64,000 nucleotides of DNA from Paenibacillus aquistagni (GTDB taxonomy: Bacteria > Bacillota > Bacilli > Paenibacillales > Paenibacillaceae): assembly GCF_900177815.1 (NCBI RefSeq), contig NZ_FXAZ01000004.1, positions 310,001 to 374,000 of the forward strand. Reading direction: 5' to 3'. Under the pieces are notes generated by a model that was not told the DNA's origin, made no database searches, and saw nothing but the letters and a program-made list of their open reading frames with translations. This document shows, in pieces, positions 7,453 through 17,865 of the stretch. Numbering within the stretch: the stretch's first letter is position 1; every line of letters starts with the position of its first letter. The position numbers and the translations under genes were made by a program.

Positions 7453-9517
7453 TAACGAAATTATGGTGCAAAAAAACGGGAGCTTCCAGTTCGAAAAAGA
7501 CCGTGAGGCGGCTAGAAGTTATTTCATAGATTATGTGAATCAGAACACCGTGTTCTTCCACAACTTAGAAGAGAAGATCAATTACTTGATTGAGCACAAT
7601 TACTATGAGAAAGAGACCTTCGATCTTTACGCGTTTCCTGATGTTAAGAAGCTGTATGATTTTGTGTATGGCAAGAAGTTCAGATTCCCATCCTTCATGA
7701 GCGCATTCAAATTCTACAACAACTATGCGCTGAAGACAGATGATGGCTCCAAGTTTCTAGAGCGTTATGAGGACCGCATCGCGGTAGTATCGCTGTTCTT
7801 GGCAAAAGGCGATATGGAGAAGGCGATGAGCTACGCGGATGTTCTGATTACCCAAGAATATCAACCGGCTACGCCAACATTCCTGAATGCGGGCAAGAAA
7901 CGCCGCGGCGAGCTTGTCAGCTGCTTCCTGCTTGAAGTGGACGATTCGATGAACTCGATTGGCTTTTCGATTAATTCCGCTCTTCAATTGAGCAAGATCG
8001 GCGGCGGAGTCAGCTTGAATCTGAGCAAGATTCGTGGAGCAGACGAGCAGATTAAAGGACTAGACGGCAAGGCGAGCGGCGTGCTCCCGGTGATGAAGCT
8101 GTTCGAGGATGCGTTCTCTTATGCTAATCAGCTAGGACAGCGCGATGGCAGCGGTGTCGTGTATTTGAACATTTTCCATGCGGACATTCAAGAATTCCTT
8201 GATACGAAGAAAATCAACAGTGATGAGAAGACTCGAATCAAGACCTTGTCGCTTGGTGTTGTTGCGCCTAACAAATTCTTTGACCTCGTAGAAGAAGATA
8301 AGGATATGTACTTGTTCTATCCACTTACGGTGTATAAGGAATACGGCAAGCATTTGGATGATATGGACATTACGGCTATGTATGATGAGCTCGTGAACAA
8401 CCCGCGTGTACGCAAGAAGAAGATTGTAGCCAGAGACCTAATTATGAAAATTGCACAGACTCAGATGGAGTCTGGTTACCCATATATTATGTTCGTGGAT
8501 AATACGAATGACTATCATGCGCTTAAGGAATTGGGACGCGTCAAGTTCTCCAATCTATGCAGCGAGATTGCGCAGCTAAGTGAGGTCTCCATCATCAACG
8601 ATTATGATGAAGAGGACATCATCAACCGCGATATCTCCTGTAACCTCGGCTCGCTTAACATTGTCAACGTGATGGAGAACAAGCGTATGAGAGAGACGGT
8701 GCATCTGGCGATGGATGCCTTGACTGAAGTCAGCGACCGCTCCAATGTTCGCATCGTGCCATCGGTTGCAAAGGCCAATCGTGAGCTCCATTCCGTAGGC
8801 TTAGGTGCGATGAACCTGCATGGCTACTTGGCTAAAAACAAGATTGCCTATGAATCCAAGGAAGCAAGAGATTTCGTACGTGCCTTCTTCATGATGCTGA
8901 ACTATTATTCCATCGAGCGTTCGATGCTGATCGCGAAGGAGCGTGAGGAGACATTCCTCGGCTTTGAGCATAGCGAATACGCGAATGGCAATTACTTCGA
9001 ACGTTATCTGACGAAGGACTATTCTCCTGTAACGGATAAGGTGAAGGAGCTGTTTGAAGGCCTGCCGATTCCAACAAAAGAGGATTGGAAGTGTCTGAAG
9101 GAGCAGGTGGCTGAGCACGGCTTGTACAATGCTTACCGTCTCGCGATTGCACCAACGGGGTCAATCTCTTACTTGCAGTCCTCGACGGCTTCGATTGCAC
9201 CGATTACGCAAAGGATCGAAGAGCGCGAATACGGCGATTCCAAGACCATCTATCCAATGCCGTTCTTGAGCGATGAGAACTATTTCTATTATAAAGAAGC
9301 TTATGATATGGATATGTTCAACCTGATCGACCTCGTGGCGGATGTGCAGGAGCATATTGACCAAGCGATCTCGACGATCCTGTACGTGAAGGATGACCTG
9401 ACGACGCGTGATCTGGCGAAGTATTATATCTATGCACAGAAGAAGGGGCTTAAGACGCTCTATTATACAAGAACGAGAAAGAAGACAATCGATGAATGCG
9501 TAAGCTGTGTCGTATAA
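7418..9517 (+). CDS. nrdE: Class Ib ribonucleotide reductase large subunit
   Basis: NrdE reduces ribonucleoside diphosphates to deoxy forms at a radical site. The 699 residues match the family length. Visible are the substrate-pocket cysteine block GELVSCFLLEV, the radical-site region NLCSEI and DISCNLGSLN, and the C-terminal redox pair CVSCVV. The start is probably TTG 7418: it gives MSTQIAKWIQLNNEIM, which matches known NrdE N-termini, and sits nine bases after AGGGGG (7403-7408). The ATG at 7463 would cut conserved residues and has no ribosome site. The gene overlaps nrdI by 35 bases. Confidence 0.95.
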   Translation: MSTQIAKWIQLNNEIMVQKNGSFQFEKDREAARSYFIDYVNQNTVFFHNLEEKINYLIEHNYYEKETFDLYAFPDVKKLYDFVYGKKFRFPSFMSAFKFYNNYALKTDDGSKFLERYEDRIAVVSLFLAKGDMEKAMSYADVLITQEYQPATPTFLNAGKKRRGELVSCFLLEVDDSMNSIGFSINSALQLSKIGGGVSLNLSKIRGADEQIKGLDGKASGVLPVMKLFEDAFSYANQLGQRDGSGVVYLNIFHADIQEFLDTKKINSDEKTRIKTLSLGVVAPNKFFDLVEEDKDMYLFYPLTVYKEYGKHLDDMDITAMYDELVNNPRVRKKKIVARDLIMKIAQTQMESGYPYIMFVDNTNDYHALKELGRVKFSNLCSEIAQLSEVSIINDYDEEDIINRDISCNLGSLNIVNVMENKRMRETVHLAMDALTEVSDRSNVRIVPSVAKANRELHSVGLGAMNLHGYLAKNKIAYESKEARDFVRAFFMMLNYYSIERSMLIAKEREETFLGFEHSEYANGNYFERYLTKDYSPVTDKVKELFEGLPIPTKEDWKCLKEQVAEHGLYNAYRLAIAPTGSISYLQSSTASIAPITQRIEEREYGDSKTIYPMPFLSDENYFYYKEAYDMDMFNLIDLVADVQEHIDQAISTILYVKDDLTTRDLAKYYIYAQKKGLKTLYYTRTRKKTIDECVSCVV

Positions 9518-9532
9518 GGGGGACGTTAAGCG

Positions 9533-10528
9533 ATGAGTAGATTTGAAGCTGTAAACTGGAATGCACCGGAAACCGATTATACCGAGCTCTTGTGGACACA
9601 GAATACGTCGCAGTTCTGGTTGGATACTGAGATTCCAATCTCGAAGGACTTGAAGTCTTGGGCTAAGATGAGCAGCAAGGAGCAGCTCGCCTACATGCGT
9701 GTCTTGGGCGGATTGACACTGCTTGATACGGAGCAGGGCAATGTCGGAATGCCGATGATCGCGCAATTTGTACAGGACAAACAGAAGAAGGCGATTCTGA
9801 TCTTCCAAGCCGCCATGGAAGAAATCCATGCGAAGAGCTACAGTACGATTTTTACGACGGTAGCCAGCTTGGATATGATCAATGATACGTTCGAATGGGT
9901 GAAGGAAAACAAGCACCTGCAATATAAAACTTCGGTCATCGACAGCTTGTACCGCAATATTAAGCCAGGTGATGGACTGAGCTTGTACAAAGCGATGGTG
10001 GCATCTGTATTTCTTGAGAGCTTTTTGTTCTATTCAGGATTCTTTTATCCGCTGTTCTTGGCAGGCCAAGGCAAAATGGTCGCAAGCGGTGAGATCATCA
10101 AGCTCATTATTCGAGATGAGAGCGTGCATGGCGTGTTCGTGGGCTTGCTAGCGCAAGAAGTCTTTGCCGCGTTGACAGAGGAAGAGAAGCAGGTGGCAGC
10201 GGCATTCGTGCCTGAGCTTATGAACGATCTATATCGCAATGAGCTGGAGTACACGGAGATGCTGTATGATGATATTGATCTGACGCATGAAGTGAAAAAA
10301 TATATTCGTTATAATGCCAATAAAGCATTGATGAACCTTGGGCTTGAGCCGGTATTTGAGGAAGAGGATGTTAACCCTGTTGTGCTGAACGGAATACGTA
10401 CGGAAACCAGCACACATGATTTCTTCTCAACGAAGGGCAATGGCTACCAGAAGGGCAAGGTCGAGCCATTGCATGATAAAGACTTCTCGCTTCTCAATGA
10501 TCGCGTGAATCAATCGAATATTTTTTAA
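9533..10528 (+). CDS. nrdF: Class Ib ribonucleotide reductase small subunit
   Basis: NrdF houses the dimetal-tyrosyl radical used by NrdE. The 331-residue protein shows the four-helix ferritin-like core with metal ligand blocks LLDTEQGN, AAMEEIHAKSY and IRDESVHGVF. It lacks the extra N-terminal length of class Ia proteins. AGGGGGA just before ATG 9533 is the ribosome site, and the gene lies 15 bases after nrdE. A terminator follows at once, closing the operon. Confidence 0.95.
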   Translation: MSRFEAVNWNAPETDYTELLWTQNTSQFWLDTEIPISKDLKSWAKMSSKEQLAYMRVLGGLTLLDTEQGNVGMPMIAQFVQDKQKKAILIFQAAMEEIHAKSYSTIFTTVASLDMINDTFEWVKENKHLQYKTSVIDSLYRNIKPGDGLSLYKAMVASVFLESFLFYSGFFYPLFLAGQGKMVASGEIIKLIIRDESVHGVFVGLLAQEVFAALTEEEKQVAAAFVPELMNDLYRNELEYTEMLYDDIDLTHEVKKYIRYNANKALMNLGLEPVFEEEDVNPVVLNGIRTETSTHDFFSTKGNGYQKGKVEPLHDKDFSLLNDRVNQSNIF

Positions 10529-10548
10529 TGTATTTAGGATGTGTATGT

Positions 10549-10583
10549 AAGACTATTGAGAATTTTCTCGATAGTCTTTTTTT
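10549..10583 (+). terminator. Rho-independent terminator of nrdIEF
   Basis: AAGACTATTGAG (10549-10560) pairs with CTCGATAGTCTT (10567-10578, one G-T pair), then a T run follows. Confidence 0.9.
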
Positions 10584-10775
10584 CTGTATATATAACCTCC
10601 CTATACTTCATATCAGCGGGCTTGGTTGCATGGATTGAGCATGTAATCATTAGATAAGCGGGGATACGAAGCTGCTGAAGCGACCGGATGTAAAGGAGCT
10701 TACAATCCCTTCTTATTACAGATGCGCATGTATAGGTCACTAGATGAAGTTGCATATTACATACAGGTGATATCC

Positions 10776-12419
10776 ATGTGGAATATAATTGCTTCCCATC
10801 TACCGAGTTGGGAAGTTCTCTTTCAAGCACTAATCGTTGTAGCCGTACCTTACCTCTTGTCGAGAATGATGTCTAAAACGCAGTACGCGGATCATCCGCC
10901 ATCCAAGGAAGAGAGTATGGAGGTCACTTCACAGCGTGACTTTACCGGAAAGCTTAATCATGACTTGGAGCAGGTGAAAAATGAATTTGGACAACAAGCG
11001 GATATCAATATCCGATCGTTCTGTCTTGGCCATTCAACACAGCAAGCGGCCCTCCTCTTCGTAAATGGCATTTCTGATCGTGAGTTGATTGATCAGCATA
11101 TATTGAAGTCGCTTATGTGTGATCTTGCCTATGGTGATAACCATCAAGCGGAGAATGTCACTTATCCTATTACAAAGCAGTATCTAAAAGACCATGTGTT
11201 GGCGGTAGGTGTCATTAAAGAAGTCGATCGGGTGGCGGATGTAAAAACCGAGCTGCTAAGAGGTCATGCTGCCCTCATGTTGGACAATAGCACTTCAAAG
11301 GTCATTATTCTTGGGACACGAAAAGAGATTACAAGAAGCGCTGGCGAACCCTCTTCTGAGATTCTCGTAAGAGGTCCACGCATGGGCTTTAACGAAAGCA
11401 TCTGTGATAATACGACTCTGCTGCGGCAGCACGGGGAGAAAGCAGATCTGACTATCGTACAAATTCGTGTAGGGGAGCGGGTGGAGAAAGAGCTGGCCAT
11501 CGCATATATCAAGGATGTTGCTGATGAAGACCTCGTGCAAGAAGTCCGTAATCGCATTGAGAATATTACTCTCGATGATATTCAAGATACAGGCTATATT
11601 GAGCAGCTTATTGAAGACAACTTCTTGTCGCCGTTTCCGCAAATTCAGAGCACGGAAAGGCTTGATCGTGTAGTTAGCGCGTTGATGGAAGGCAGAGTAG
11701 CAATCTTGCTTGATGGAACGCCGTTCGTCTTAACGGTGCCTACGACCTTCAACATGCTGCTGCAATCACCTGAGGACTATTATGAGCGCTGGATTCCAGG
11801 TACTCTAGTTCGTATCCTAAGATACTTTGCTGCCTTTGTATCCACGTTTGGACCATCATTGTACATATCGTTTATTTCTTTTCATCAGGGGCTTATTCCC
11901 ACGAAGCTTGCACTTTCTATAGCGGATACTCGAAGTGGTGTCCCTTTTCCATCCTTAATTGAAGTTCTCATTATGGAGGTAGCTTTAGAAATTCTTCGTG
12001 AGGCAGGACTTCGTCTTCCTAAGCCCATTGGGCAGACCATAGGGATTGTAGGCGGTCTTGTTATTGGTGAAGCAGCAGTACAAGCTGGCATTGTAAGTCC
12101 GTTGATGGTTATCGTGGTGGCAGTTACTGCGATTTCTTCCTTTGCGATTCCCCAATATAATGCCGGCATTGCACTAAGGATTCTTCGATTTATTGCTATG
12201 TTTTTTGCAGCTATATTTGGCTTGTATGGAGTGGTCCTATTTTTCTTACTCCTCTGCAGTCATATGGCGAAATTGAATAGCTTCGGGGTTCCTTATATTA
12301 GTCCAGCCGTTCCGTATCGTTTACAGGATTGGAAGGACTTCATAGTACGGGCACCGCTTAAGTTGATGAAGCGAAGACCGAAGATGATGAAAACCAACAA
12401 TCCGATACGCAAGGAGTGA
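10776..12419 (+). CDS. gerKA: Spore germination receptor subunit A (GerKA/GerAA family)
   Basis: This 547-residue GerA-family A subunit belongs to a nutrient germinant receptor in the inner spore membrane. A long N-terminal soluble domain contains DRELIDQHILKSL and EVLVRGPR-like blocks (here ILVRGPRMGFNES). About five helices follow, with the conserved LIEVLIMEVALEILREAGLRLP segment split across them. ATG 10776 is preferred because AGGTGA lies six bases upstream; the frame opens earlier at 10722 without a site. It is first of an A-B-C operon. No clear sigma-G promoter was identified in the 250 bases upstream. Confidence 0.92.
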   Translation: MWNIIASHLPSWEVLFQALIVVAVPYLLSRMMSKTQYADHPPSKEESMEVTSQRDFTGKLNHDLEQVKNEFGQQADINIRSFCLGHSTQQAALLFVNGISDRELIDQHILKSLMCDLAYGDNHQAENVTYPITKQYLKDHVLAVGVIKEVDRVADVKTELLRGHAALMLDNSTSKVIILGTRKEITRSAGEPSSEILVRGPRMGFNESICDNTTLLRQHGEKADLTIVQIRVGERVEKELAIAYIKDVADEDLVQEVRNRIENITLDDIQDTGYIEQLIEDNFLSPFPQIQSTERLDRVVSALMEGRVAILLDGTPFVLTVPTTFNMLLQSPEDYYERWIPGTLVRILRYFAAFVSTFGPSLYISFISFHQGLIPTKLALSIADTRSGVPFPSLIEVLIMEVALEILREAGLRLPKPIGQTIGIVGGLVIGEAAVQAGIVSPLMVIVVAVTAISSFAIPQYNAGIALRILRFIAMFFAAIFGLYGVVLFFLLLCSHMAKLNSFGVPYISPAVPYRLQDWKDFIVRAPLKLMKRRPKMMKTNNPIRKE

Positions 12420-12423
12420 GAGG

Positions 12424-13515
12424 GTGAAGTTCAATAATCAGGAGAGCCTAACGACTCAACAAACAGTCATGATCATAACCAATTTCATCCTTGGCATCGG
12501 CATTCTCACATTGCCTAGAGCAGCTGCCGAAAAAGTAAAAACCCCAGATATTTGGCTTTCCATCATTATAGGCGGATTAATTGCCATGCTGGCTGGGGTT
12601 GTTATTGTGAAATTAAGCCAACAGTTTCCTAAAAAAACGTTTTATGAATACAGTCAAGATATTTTAGGTAAGTGGCTCGGATGCTTGCTCAACCTGATTG
12701 TCGTCGGATACTTCGTGGCGATGTCTAGCGTCATGCTGCGCGCAATGGCAGAGGTCAATATACTTTTCTTGTTGGAAGGCACCCCGCGATGGGCCATGAT
12801 CATCGCATTTATGTGGGTAGGCTTCTATCTTGTGATTGGAGGATTATCAGCGATAACACGGCTTTTTCAATTGATTTTCCCCATTACCGTTATCATTTTT
12901 TTTATGATAGCGGGTATGAGTTTAAAGGTTTTTGATATTAACCATTTGCGACCCGTGTTGGGACTTGGCTTAGGTCCTGTTCTAAAGGGAGTACAATCCA
13001 CAGCTCTTTCCTTTGGAGGCTTTGAAATTATGCTTTTTTTGGTGGCCTTTATGAGAGATCCGAAGAAAGCCAACAAAGCAGTGTTATTTGGAATTGGTAT
13101 TCCAGTGATTATTTATGTAACAACAGCGCTTATGGTTATTGGAGCATTGAGTGTTGATGGCGTAATCAGTCTTACGTGGCCAACGATTACCTTGATCAAG
13201 AGCATTGAATTTCCGGGTATATTTTTCGAACGATATGAGTCTCTATTGCTTGTGATATGGATGATGGAGATTTTTACGACCTTTGTCATTACGCACTATA
13301 CGGCAGCCATGGGTTTTGCACAAAGCTTTAAGAAAGAATTACGACCATTTTTGTATTTTCTTATGCCGGTCATTTATATCGTTGCCTTGCTCCCGGTTGA
13401 TATCAATGAATTGTTTGCATTAAGCAATGGCGTTGGAAATGCAGGGTTAGTCCTATTTGTTTTCCTTCCAATCGTACTGCTTGGCATTGCAAAGTTAAGG
13501 GGAGGGAGGACATGA
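12424..13515 (+). CDS. gerKB: Spore germination receptor subunit B (GerKB family)
   Basis: This 363-residue protein has ten predicted membrane helices and the amino acid-permease-like fold of GerB subunits. It is thought to bind the germinant in the inner spore membrane. The GTG start at 12424 follows the gerKA stop by four bases, with GGAG a few bases before. The stop overlaps the C-subunit start (ATGA at 13512). Family identity is secure; the germinant is not predictable. Confidence 0.92.
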   Translation: MKFNNQESLTTQQTVMIITNFILGIGILTLPRAAAEKVKTPDIWLSIIIGGLIAMLAGVVIVKLSQQFPKKTFYEYSQDILGKWLGCLLNLIVVGYFVAMSSVMLRAMAEVNILFLLEGTPRWAMIIAFMWVGFYLVIGGLSAITRLFQLIFPITVIIFFMIAGMSLKVFDINHLRPVLGLGLGPVLKGVQSTALSFGGFEIMLFLVAFMRDPKKANKAVLFGIGIPVIIYVTTALMVIGALSVDGVISLTWPTITLIKSIEFPGIFFERYESLLLVIWMMEIFTTFVITHYTAAMGFAQSFKKELRPFLYFLMPVIYIVALLPVDINELFALSNGVGNAGLVLFVFLPIVLLGIAKLRGGRT

Positions 13516-14723
13516 GTTGGGATAAAGTAAAGAAACGAGCTCCAAAGTTTTTGATTATGCTTGCTGTATTGGTGGTGATTACGGGATGCTGGAGCCGGAG
13601 GGAAATAGAGGATTTGGGAATGACCATTGGTGCTGCTGTCGATATAGGAGAAGAGACCAAGATAGAAGAAGCCTTCGAAGAACAAGGCGGCGATTACGAG
13701 AAACGTAATGTCCTGACATTAACGTATCAAGTCGTGCTTCCCGGCCAAAGTGGTGGGCTGGCGGTAACTGGTGGAGGGCGGAAAAATTATAAAAACATTT
13801 CGGTTACAGGGGATTCATTCTACGAGGTTACTCGTGAAATTCCATTGATGAGGGGTCGCCCTATTTTTGGACAGCACTACAAAGTCATTGTCATCAGCGA
13901 TAAAGTTGCTCAACAGGTTAGTATGAAGCATCTTTTTGATTTTTTTATTCGAGAACAGGAATTTCGTCCAAGCTGTCTTGTGCTTATATGCAAAGGAGAA
14001 GCCAAGCAAGCGCTGGATCATAAGGATAAGAGCGACTTTCCTTCTACACGGCTTCTAGCCATGACGAATAATCAGTACAGAAGCAGCCGTATATTGCCCC
14101 CGGTATCTCTGTCCAAGCTGCTGCCTGAGATCAACTCGTCTTCTACTTTCCTGCTGCAAAATGTTATAACGGCGGACGGGGAAATCAAGTTTGCGGGAGC
14201 TGCTGTTATCTATGGCAAGACCGGTAAACTCATTGGATTCCTTAAGGAAGAAGAGCTTGAGGCTGTCAATTGGCTCTCCGGAAAAGTGGAAGGAGGGGTT
14301 GTCAAATCTTATGATGAGGACACTGGGCAGACTATAGTCTATGAGCTGACTTCACTTAAAACCAAAATTCGACCCCATTTGAATAAAGGGCGAATATCCT
14401 TCGATATTGAGATGGACTCTGAGGGACGCCTTGGTGAGAGATGGAATGAGGGCGATGATTTTGACAGCCATTCTATGAAGCAGATCGAAAAGAACACCAT
14501 TAGACAAATGAGTAAGCGAATTGATGAGTTGCTCAATAAAGCACAGAAGGAGTATCGAGCAGATGTTATTGGGCTAAGCGAATATGTAAGAATTTATTAT
14601 CCGCGAACATGGGAAAAAATAAAGTCGAACTGGGACGACGTATTTGCGGAAGCTGAGATACGATATCAGATAAAGGCGAAAGTAAAGGAATTCGGTACAA
14701 CAAGTATAAAAGTTCAAGAATAG
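13512..14723 (+). CDS. gerKC: Spore germination receptor subunit C lipoprotein (GerKC family)
   Basis: This 403-residue lipoprotein has a signal peptide ending in the lipobox ITGC (Cys about residue 26), followed by the family motif WSRREIEDLG. It anchors on the outer face of the inner spore membrane and completes the germinant receptor. The start overlaps gerKB by four bases and is preceded by GGAGGGAGG. Length matches GerAC-type proteins. A strong terminator lies downstream. Confidence 0.93.
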   Translation: MSWDKVKKRAPKFLIMLAVLVVITGCWSRREIEDLGMTIGAAVDIGEETKIEEAFEEQGGDYEKRNVLTLTYQVVLPGQSGGLAVTGGGRKNYKNISVTGDSFYEVTREIPLMRGRPIFGQHYKVIVISDKVAQQVSMKHLFDFFIREQEFRPSCLVLICKGEAKQALDHKDKSDFPSTRLLAMTNNQYRSSRILPPVSLSKLLPEINSSSTFLLQNVITADGEIKFAGAAVIYGKTGKLIGFLKEEELEAVNWLSGKVEGGVVKSYDEDTGQTIVYELTSLKTKIRPHLNKGRISFDIEMDSEGRLGERWNEGDDFDSHSMKQIEKNTIRQMSKRIDELLNKAQKEYRADVIGLSEYVRIYYPRTWEKIKSNWDDVFAEAEIRYQIKAKVKEFGTTSIKVQE

Positions 14724-14767
14724 CGGCCATAATGTGTAGTTCTTAGAAAGGCTGCATCCATGCTGAT

Positions 14768-14816
14768 ACCCTAGGAACCTCTTCCTGAATGAGGTTCCTA
14801 GGGTGATCTTTTTTTG
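14768..14816 (+). terminator. Rho-independent terminator of the gerK operon
   Basis: A perfect 14-base stem (14768-14781 with 14791-14804) is followed after GATC by seven T. Confidence 0.92.
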
Positions 14817-14904
14817 TGAGTTAAATAAGCAGAGCTTTAATGAATATGTTGCGTCTATGGAAGAGTCTCATGAAAAATAGGCTGTGGGGGTATTCAAAAA
14901 AGAG

Positions 14905-14934
14905 TTGACACAATATAGGGGTAGGGGGTATATT
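14905..14934 (+). promoter_or_regulatory. copZA promoter with CsoR-like operator
   Basis: TTGACA (14905-14910), an 18-base spacer and TATATT (14929-14934) form a strong promoter. Between and across the -10 lies ATATAGGGGTAGGGGGTATAT (14913-14933). Read on the other strand it is the C-run, A/T-flanked pattern of CsoR copper-sensor operators. Copper would release CsoR and induce copZ-copA. The csoR gene itself is not in this window. Confidence 0.65.
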
Positions 14935-14995
14935 GAATTCAAGGCTTAAAGAACACGGTTCAGCATTACATGTGGAGCCGGTGGGCTAGATCTAG

Positions 14996-15107
14996 CTGCC
15001 AGATGCTCATGAGGCTGTCTTCTGTGTATGACAGAAGGCGGCTGATATAAGCATCTCATGGCAGAAGAATATCCTGCACCCTGTTATATAGGGTGTGGGG
15101 GTATAAG
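14996..15107 (+). promoter_or_regulatory. Structured copZ leader and second CsoR-like box
   Basis: The 443-base gap before copZ contains a nested hairpin. CTGCC and GATGCT (14996-15007) pair with AGCATC and GGCAG (15050-15064), and CTTCTGT (15019-15025) pairs with ACAGAAG (15031-15037). After it, ATATAGGGTGTGGGGGTATA (15087-15106) is a near copy of the promoter operator. The roles of the hairpin and second box are not known. Confidence 0.45.
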
Positions 15108-15166
15108 TGGTGAATGCACATCTTTTTACGGTCCTATTTTAATTCCATATAAAGGAGACGATAATC

Positions 15167-15367
15167 ATGACAAATGTTGTGTTGAAAGTGAACGGAATGT
15201 CTTGTAATCACTGCGTGAATTCGATTGAGGGCGCTTTGAAGGAGATTGGAGTGGAAGGTAAAGTGGACCTCGGAGAAGGGACAGTTGCTGTCGCGTTCGA
15301 TGAGAATCAATTAACGCTGGATGCGGTTAAGGAAGTAATCGAGGATCAGGGCTACGATGTAGCGTAA
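15167..15367 (+). CDS. copZ: Copper chaperone CopZ
   Basis: This 66-residue single heavy-metal-associated domain carries copper(I) to the export ATPase. The metal loop is GMSCNHC with the two cysteines of MxCxxC, and the fold pattern beta-alpha-beta-beta-alpha-beta is clear. AAAGGAGACGAT precedes the ATG. It lies 31 bases before copA, so both are co-expressed from the CsoR-like promoter. Confidence 0.94.
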   Translation: MTNVVLKVNGMSCNHCVNSIEGALKEIGVEGKVDLGEGTVAVAFDENQLTLDAVKEVIEDQGYDVA

Positions 15368-15398
15368 TGTATGGACGAAGGGAAAGAGGTGACCACAC

Positions 15399-17831
15399 AT
15401 GGAAGCAAGCAAGGCAGCTGATAAACAAACGTCGCTGCAGATCACGGGCATGACCTGCGCGGCTTGTGCAAACCGAATTGAAAAAGGTCTGAATAAGCTC
15501 GAAGGGGTATCGGAGGCGAACGTGAACTTTGCTTTGGAGCGGGCGACGGTATCGTATGATCCAAGCAAGATTGACGTAGCGGTGATGGAGGAGCGCATTC
15601 ACAAGCTCGGATATGACACGGTAAAGGAAGCCGTTGATCTTGAGCTGACCGGCATGACCTGCGCAGCTTGTGCCACAAGAATTGAGAAGGCATTGAATAA
15701 GCTGCCAGGCGTAAGCAAGGCGAATGTGAACTTTGCAATGGAGACCGCCCATGTAGAGTATAATCCTGCGGACATTAACATCGGGGAAATGCAGCAGCGT
15801 GTGGAGAAGTTAGGCTACAAAGCTGCGCCTAAGCAGGAGAAGGGAGATCCAACGGAGCATCGCCAGCAGGAGATCACGCGTCAGAAGCGCAAGCTGCTCG
15901 TATCCTCGATCCTGTCGCTGCCGCTGCTGTGGTCGATGGTCAGCCATTTCTCCTTTACTTCATGGATTTGGATCCCCGATCTCTTCATGAATCCGTGGTT
16001 CCAATTGATTCTGGCTACGCCGGTTCAATTCTATATCGGCAAGCCGTTCTACGTAGGGGCATATAAAGCGCTTCGCAACGGCAGCGCAAACATGGACGTA
16101 CTCGTATCGCTCGGAACGTCAGCCGCTTACTTCTACAGCTTGTATCTGACGATTGATTGGTTCTTGCAAGGAGGCAGCGCGCATCACGGACCTGCCATGT
16201 ATTACGAGACCAGTGCGGTGTTGATTACGCTGGTGCTTATGGGCAAGTTGTTCGAATCGCTAGCGAAGGGCCGAACGTCTGAGGCGATTAAGTCCTTGAT
16301 GGGGCTGCAGGCCAAGACGGCGTTAGTCATTCGCAATGACGAGGAGCTAACGATTCCCGTTGATGAAGTGATTGTCGGAGATGTTGTGCTTGTACGCCCC
16401 GGCGACAAAGTGCCTGTTGACGGCGAAGTGCTGGAGGGCATCTCTTCCGTGGATGAATCGATGCTGACAGGCGAGAGCATACCGGTTGAGAAGAAAGCGG
16501 GAGACGCCGTTATTGGCGCGACGATCAACAAGAACGGGATGCTGCGGATTAGAGCAACGAAGGTTGGGAAGGAGACGGCGCTTGCCCAGATCATCAAGGT
16601 GGTGGAAGAGGCTCAGGGCTCAAAAGCGCCAATCCAACGCATTGCAGATGTAATCTCAGGTATTTTCGTACCGATCGTAGTGGGGATTGCGGTTGTTGCT
16701 TTTCTTGTATGGTACTTCCTTGTTGCGCCTGGAGACTTTGCTGAAGCCTTGGAAAAAGCGATTGCGATTCTTGTTATCGCATGTCCTTGTGCGCTTGGCC
16801 TAGCGACGCCGACTTCGATTATGGCGGGTTCCGGTCGTGCTGCTGAGTTCGGAATCCTGTTCAAAGGCGGAGAGCATCTCGAGCAGACGCACAAGATCGA
16901 CACGATCATTTTAGATAAAACAGGTACGGTTACAAAAGGCAAGCCGGAGCTTACGGATGTGATGACAGAGAGTAATGAAGCGGATTTCCTTAGACTGGTT
17001 GGCGCGGCGGAGAAGAACTCGGAGCATCCGCTCGCGGAAGCGATTGTGGAAGGCATTAAGGCGAAGCAGATTGACCTTCCATCCACAGCATCCTTTGAAG
17101 CGATACCAGGATACGGCATTCAAGCTGTCGTGGAGGGCCGTGAGCTGCTCATTGGCACACGACGCCTGATGGAGAAGTACGAGGTTGACGCGAAGCGTGC
17201 TTATGATGCGATGTCTACGCTCGAAGAATCCGGCAAGACAGCGATGCTGGTCGCAATTGATAAGCAATATGCAGGCTTGGTTGCGGTAGCAGATACAATT
17301 AAAGAAAGCTCTAAGGACGCAGTCAGCCGTCTGAAGGGCATGGGCATTCAGGTCATCATGATTACGGGAGACAATGAGCGTACTGCGAAGGCGATTGCAG
17401 CTCAGGTCGGAATTGACCATGTGCGTGCCGAGGTTCTGCCTGAAGGCAAGGCAGAAGAAGTGAAGAAGCTGCAGGCCGAAGGCCAAAAGGTCGCGATGGT
17501 CGGAGACGGCATCAATGACGCGCCTGCGCTTGCAACCGCGGATATCGGAATGGCGATCGGCACAGGGACGGACGTTGCGATGGAAGCGGCGGATGTTACG
17601 CTGATGCGCGGCGACCTGTCCAGCATTCCAGATGCGATCTATATGAGTCGCAAGACAATGCAGAATATTAAGCAGAATCTGTTCTGGGCCCTTGGCTACA
17701 ATACGCTTGGTATTCCGATCGCAGCCATTGGATTGTTGGCACCGTGGGTAGCCGGTGCAGCGATGGCATTAAGCTCGGTATCAGTAGTCCTTAATGCGCT
17801 TCGTCTACAGCGGGTGAAGATTCGCCATTGA
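15399..17831 (+). CDS. copA: Copper-exporting P1B-type ATPase
   Basis: CopA pumps copper(I) out of the cell at the cost of ATP. The 810 residues hold two N-terminal metal domains, each with GMTCAAC (roughly residues 8-75 and 78-145), and eight predicted helices. The transport motif CPCALG, the phosphatase loop TGES, the phosphorylation motif DKTGT and the hinge GDGINDAP all follow. Length and order match Bacillus CopA. It follows copZ and precedes a siroheme-reductase-like gene. Confidence 0.96.
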   Translation: MEASKAADKQTSLQITGMTCAACANRIEKGLNKLEGVSEANVNFALERATVSYDPSKIDVAVMEERIHKLGYDTVKEAVDLELTGMTCAACATRIEKALNKLPGVSKANVNFAMETAHVEYNPADINIGEMQQRVEKLGYKAAPKQEKGDPTEHRQQEITRQKRKLLVSSILSLPLLWSMVSHFSFTSWIWIPDLFMNPWFQLILATPVQFYIGKPFYVGAYKALRNGSANMDVLVSLGTSAAYFYSLYLTIDWFLQGGSAHHGPAMYYETSAVLITLVLMGKLFESLAKGRTSEAIKSLMGLQAKTALVIRNDEELTIPVDEVIVGDVVLVRPGDKVPVDGEVLEGISSVDESMLTGESIPVEKKAGDAVIGATINKNGMLRIRATKVGKETALAQIIKVVEEAQGSKAPIQRIADVISGIFVPIVVGIAVVAFLVWYFLVAPGDFAEALEKAIAILVIACPCALGLATPTSIMAGSGRAAEFGILFKGGEHLEQTHKIDTIILDKTGTVTKGKPELTDVMTESNEADFLRLVGAAEKNSEHPLAEAIVEGIKAKQIDLPSTASFEAIPGYGIQAVVEGRELLIGTRRLMEKYEVDAKRAYDAMSTLEESGKTAMLVAIDKQYAGLVAVADTIKESSKDAVSRLKGMGIQVIMITGDNERTAKAIAAQVGIDHVRAEVLPEGKAEEVKKLQAEGQKVAMVGDGINDAPALATADIGMAIGTGTDVAMEAADVTLMRGDLSSIPDAIYMSRKTMQNIKQNLFWALGYNTLGIPIAAIGLLAPWVAGAAMALSSVSVVLNALRLQRVKIRH

Positions 17832-17865
17832 TGCTGGTTCGACAACGGTTGGGGGGAGAAGAATC

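Noticed and set aside
16613-17486. Long minus-strand open frames opposite copA
   Set aside because: Shadow frames of a highly conserved coding sequence.
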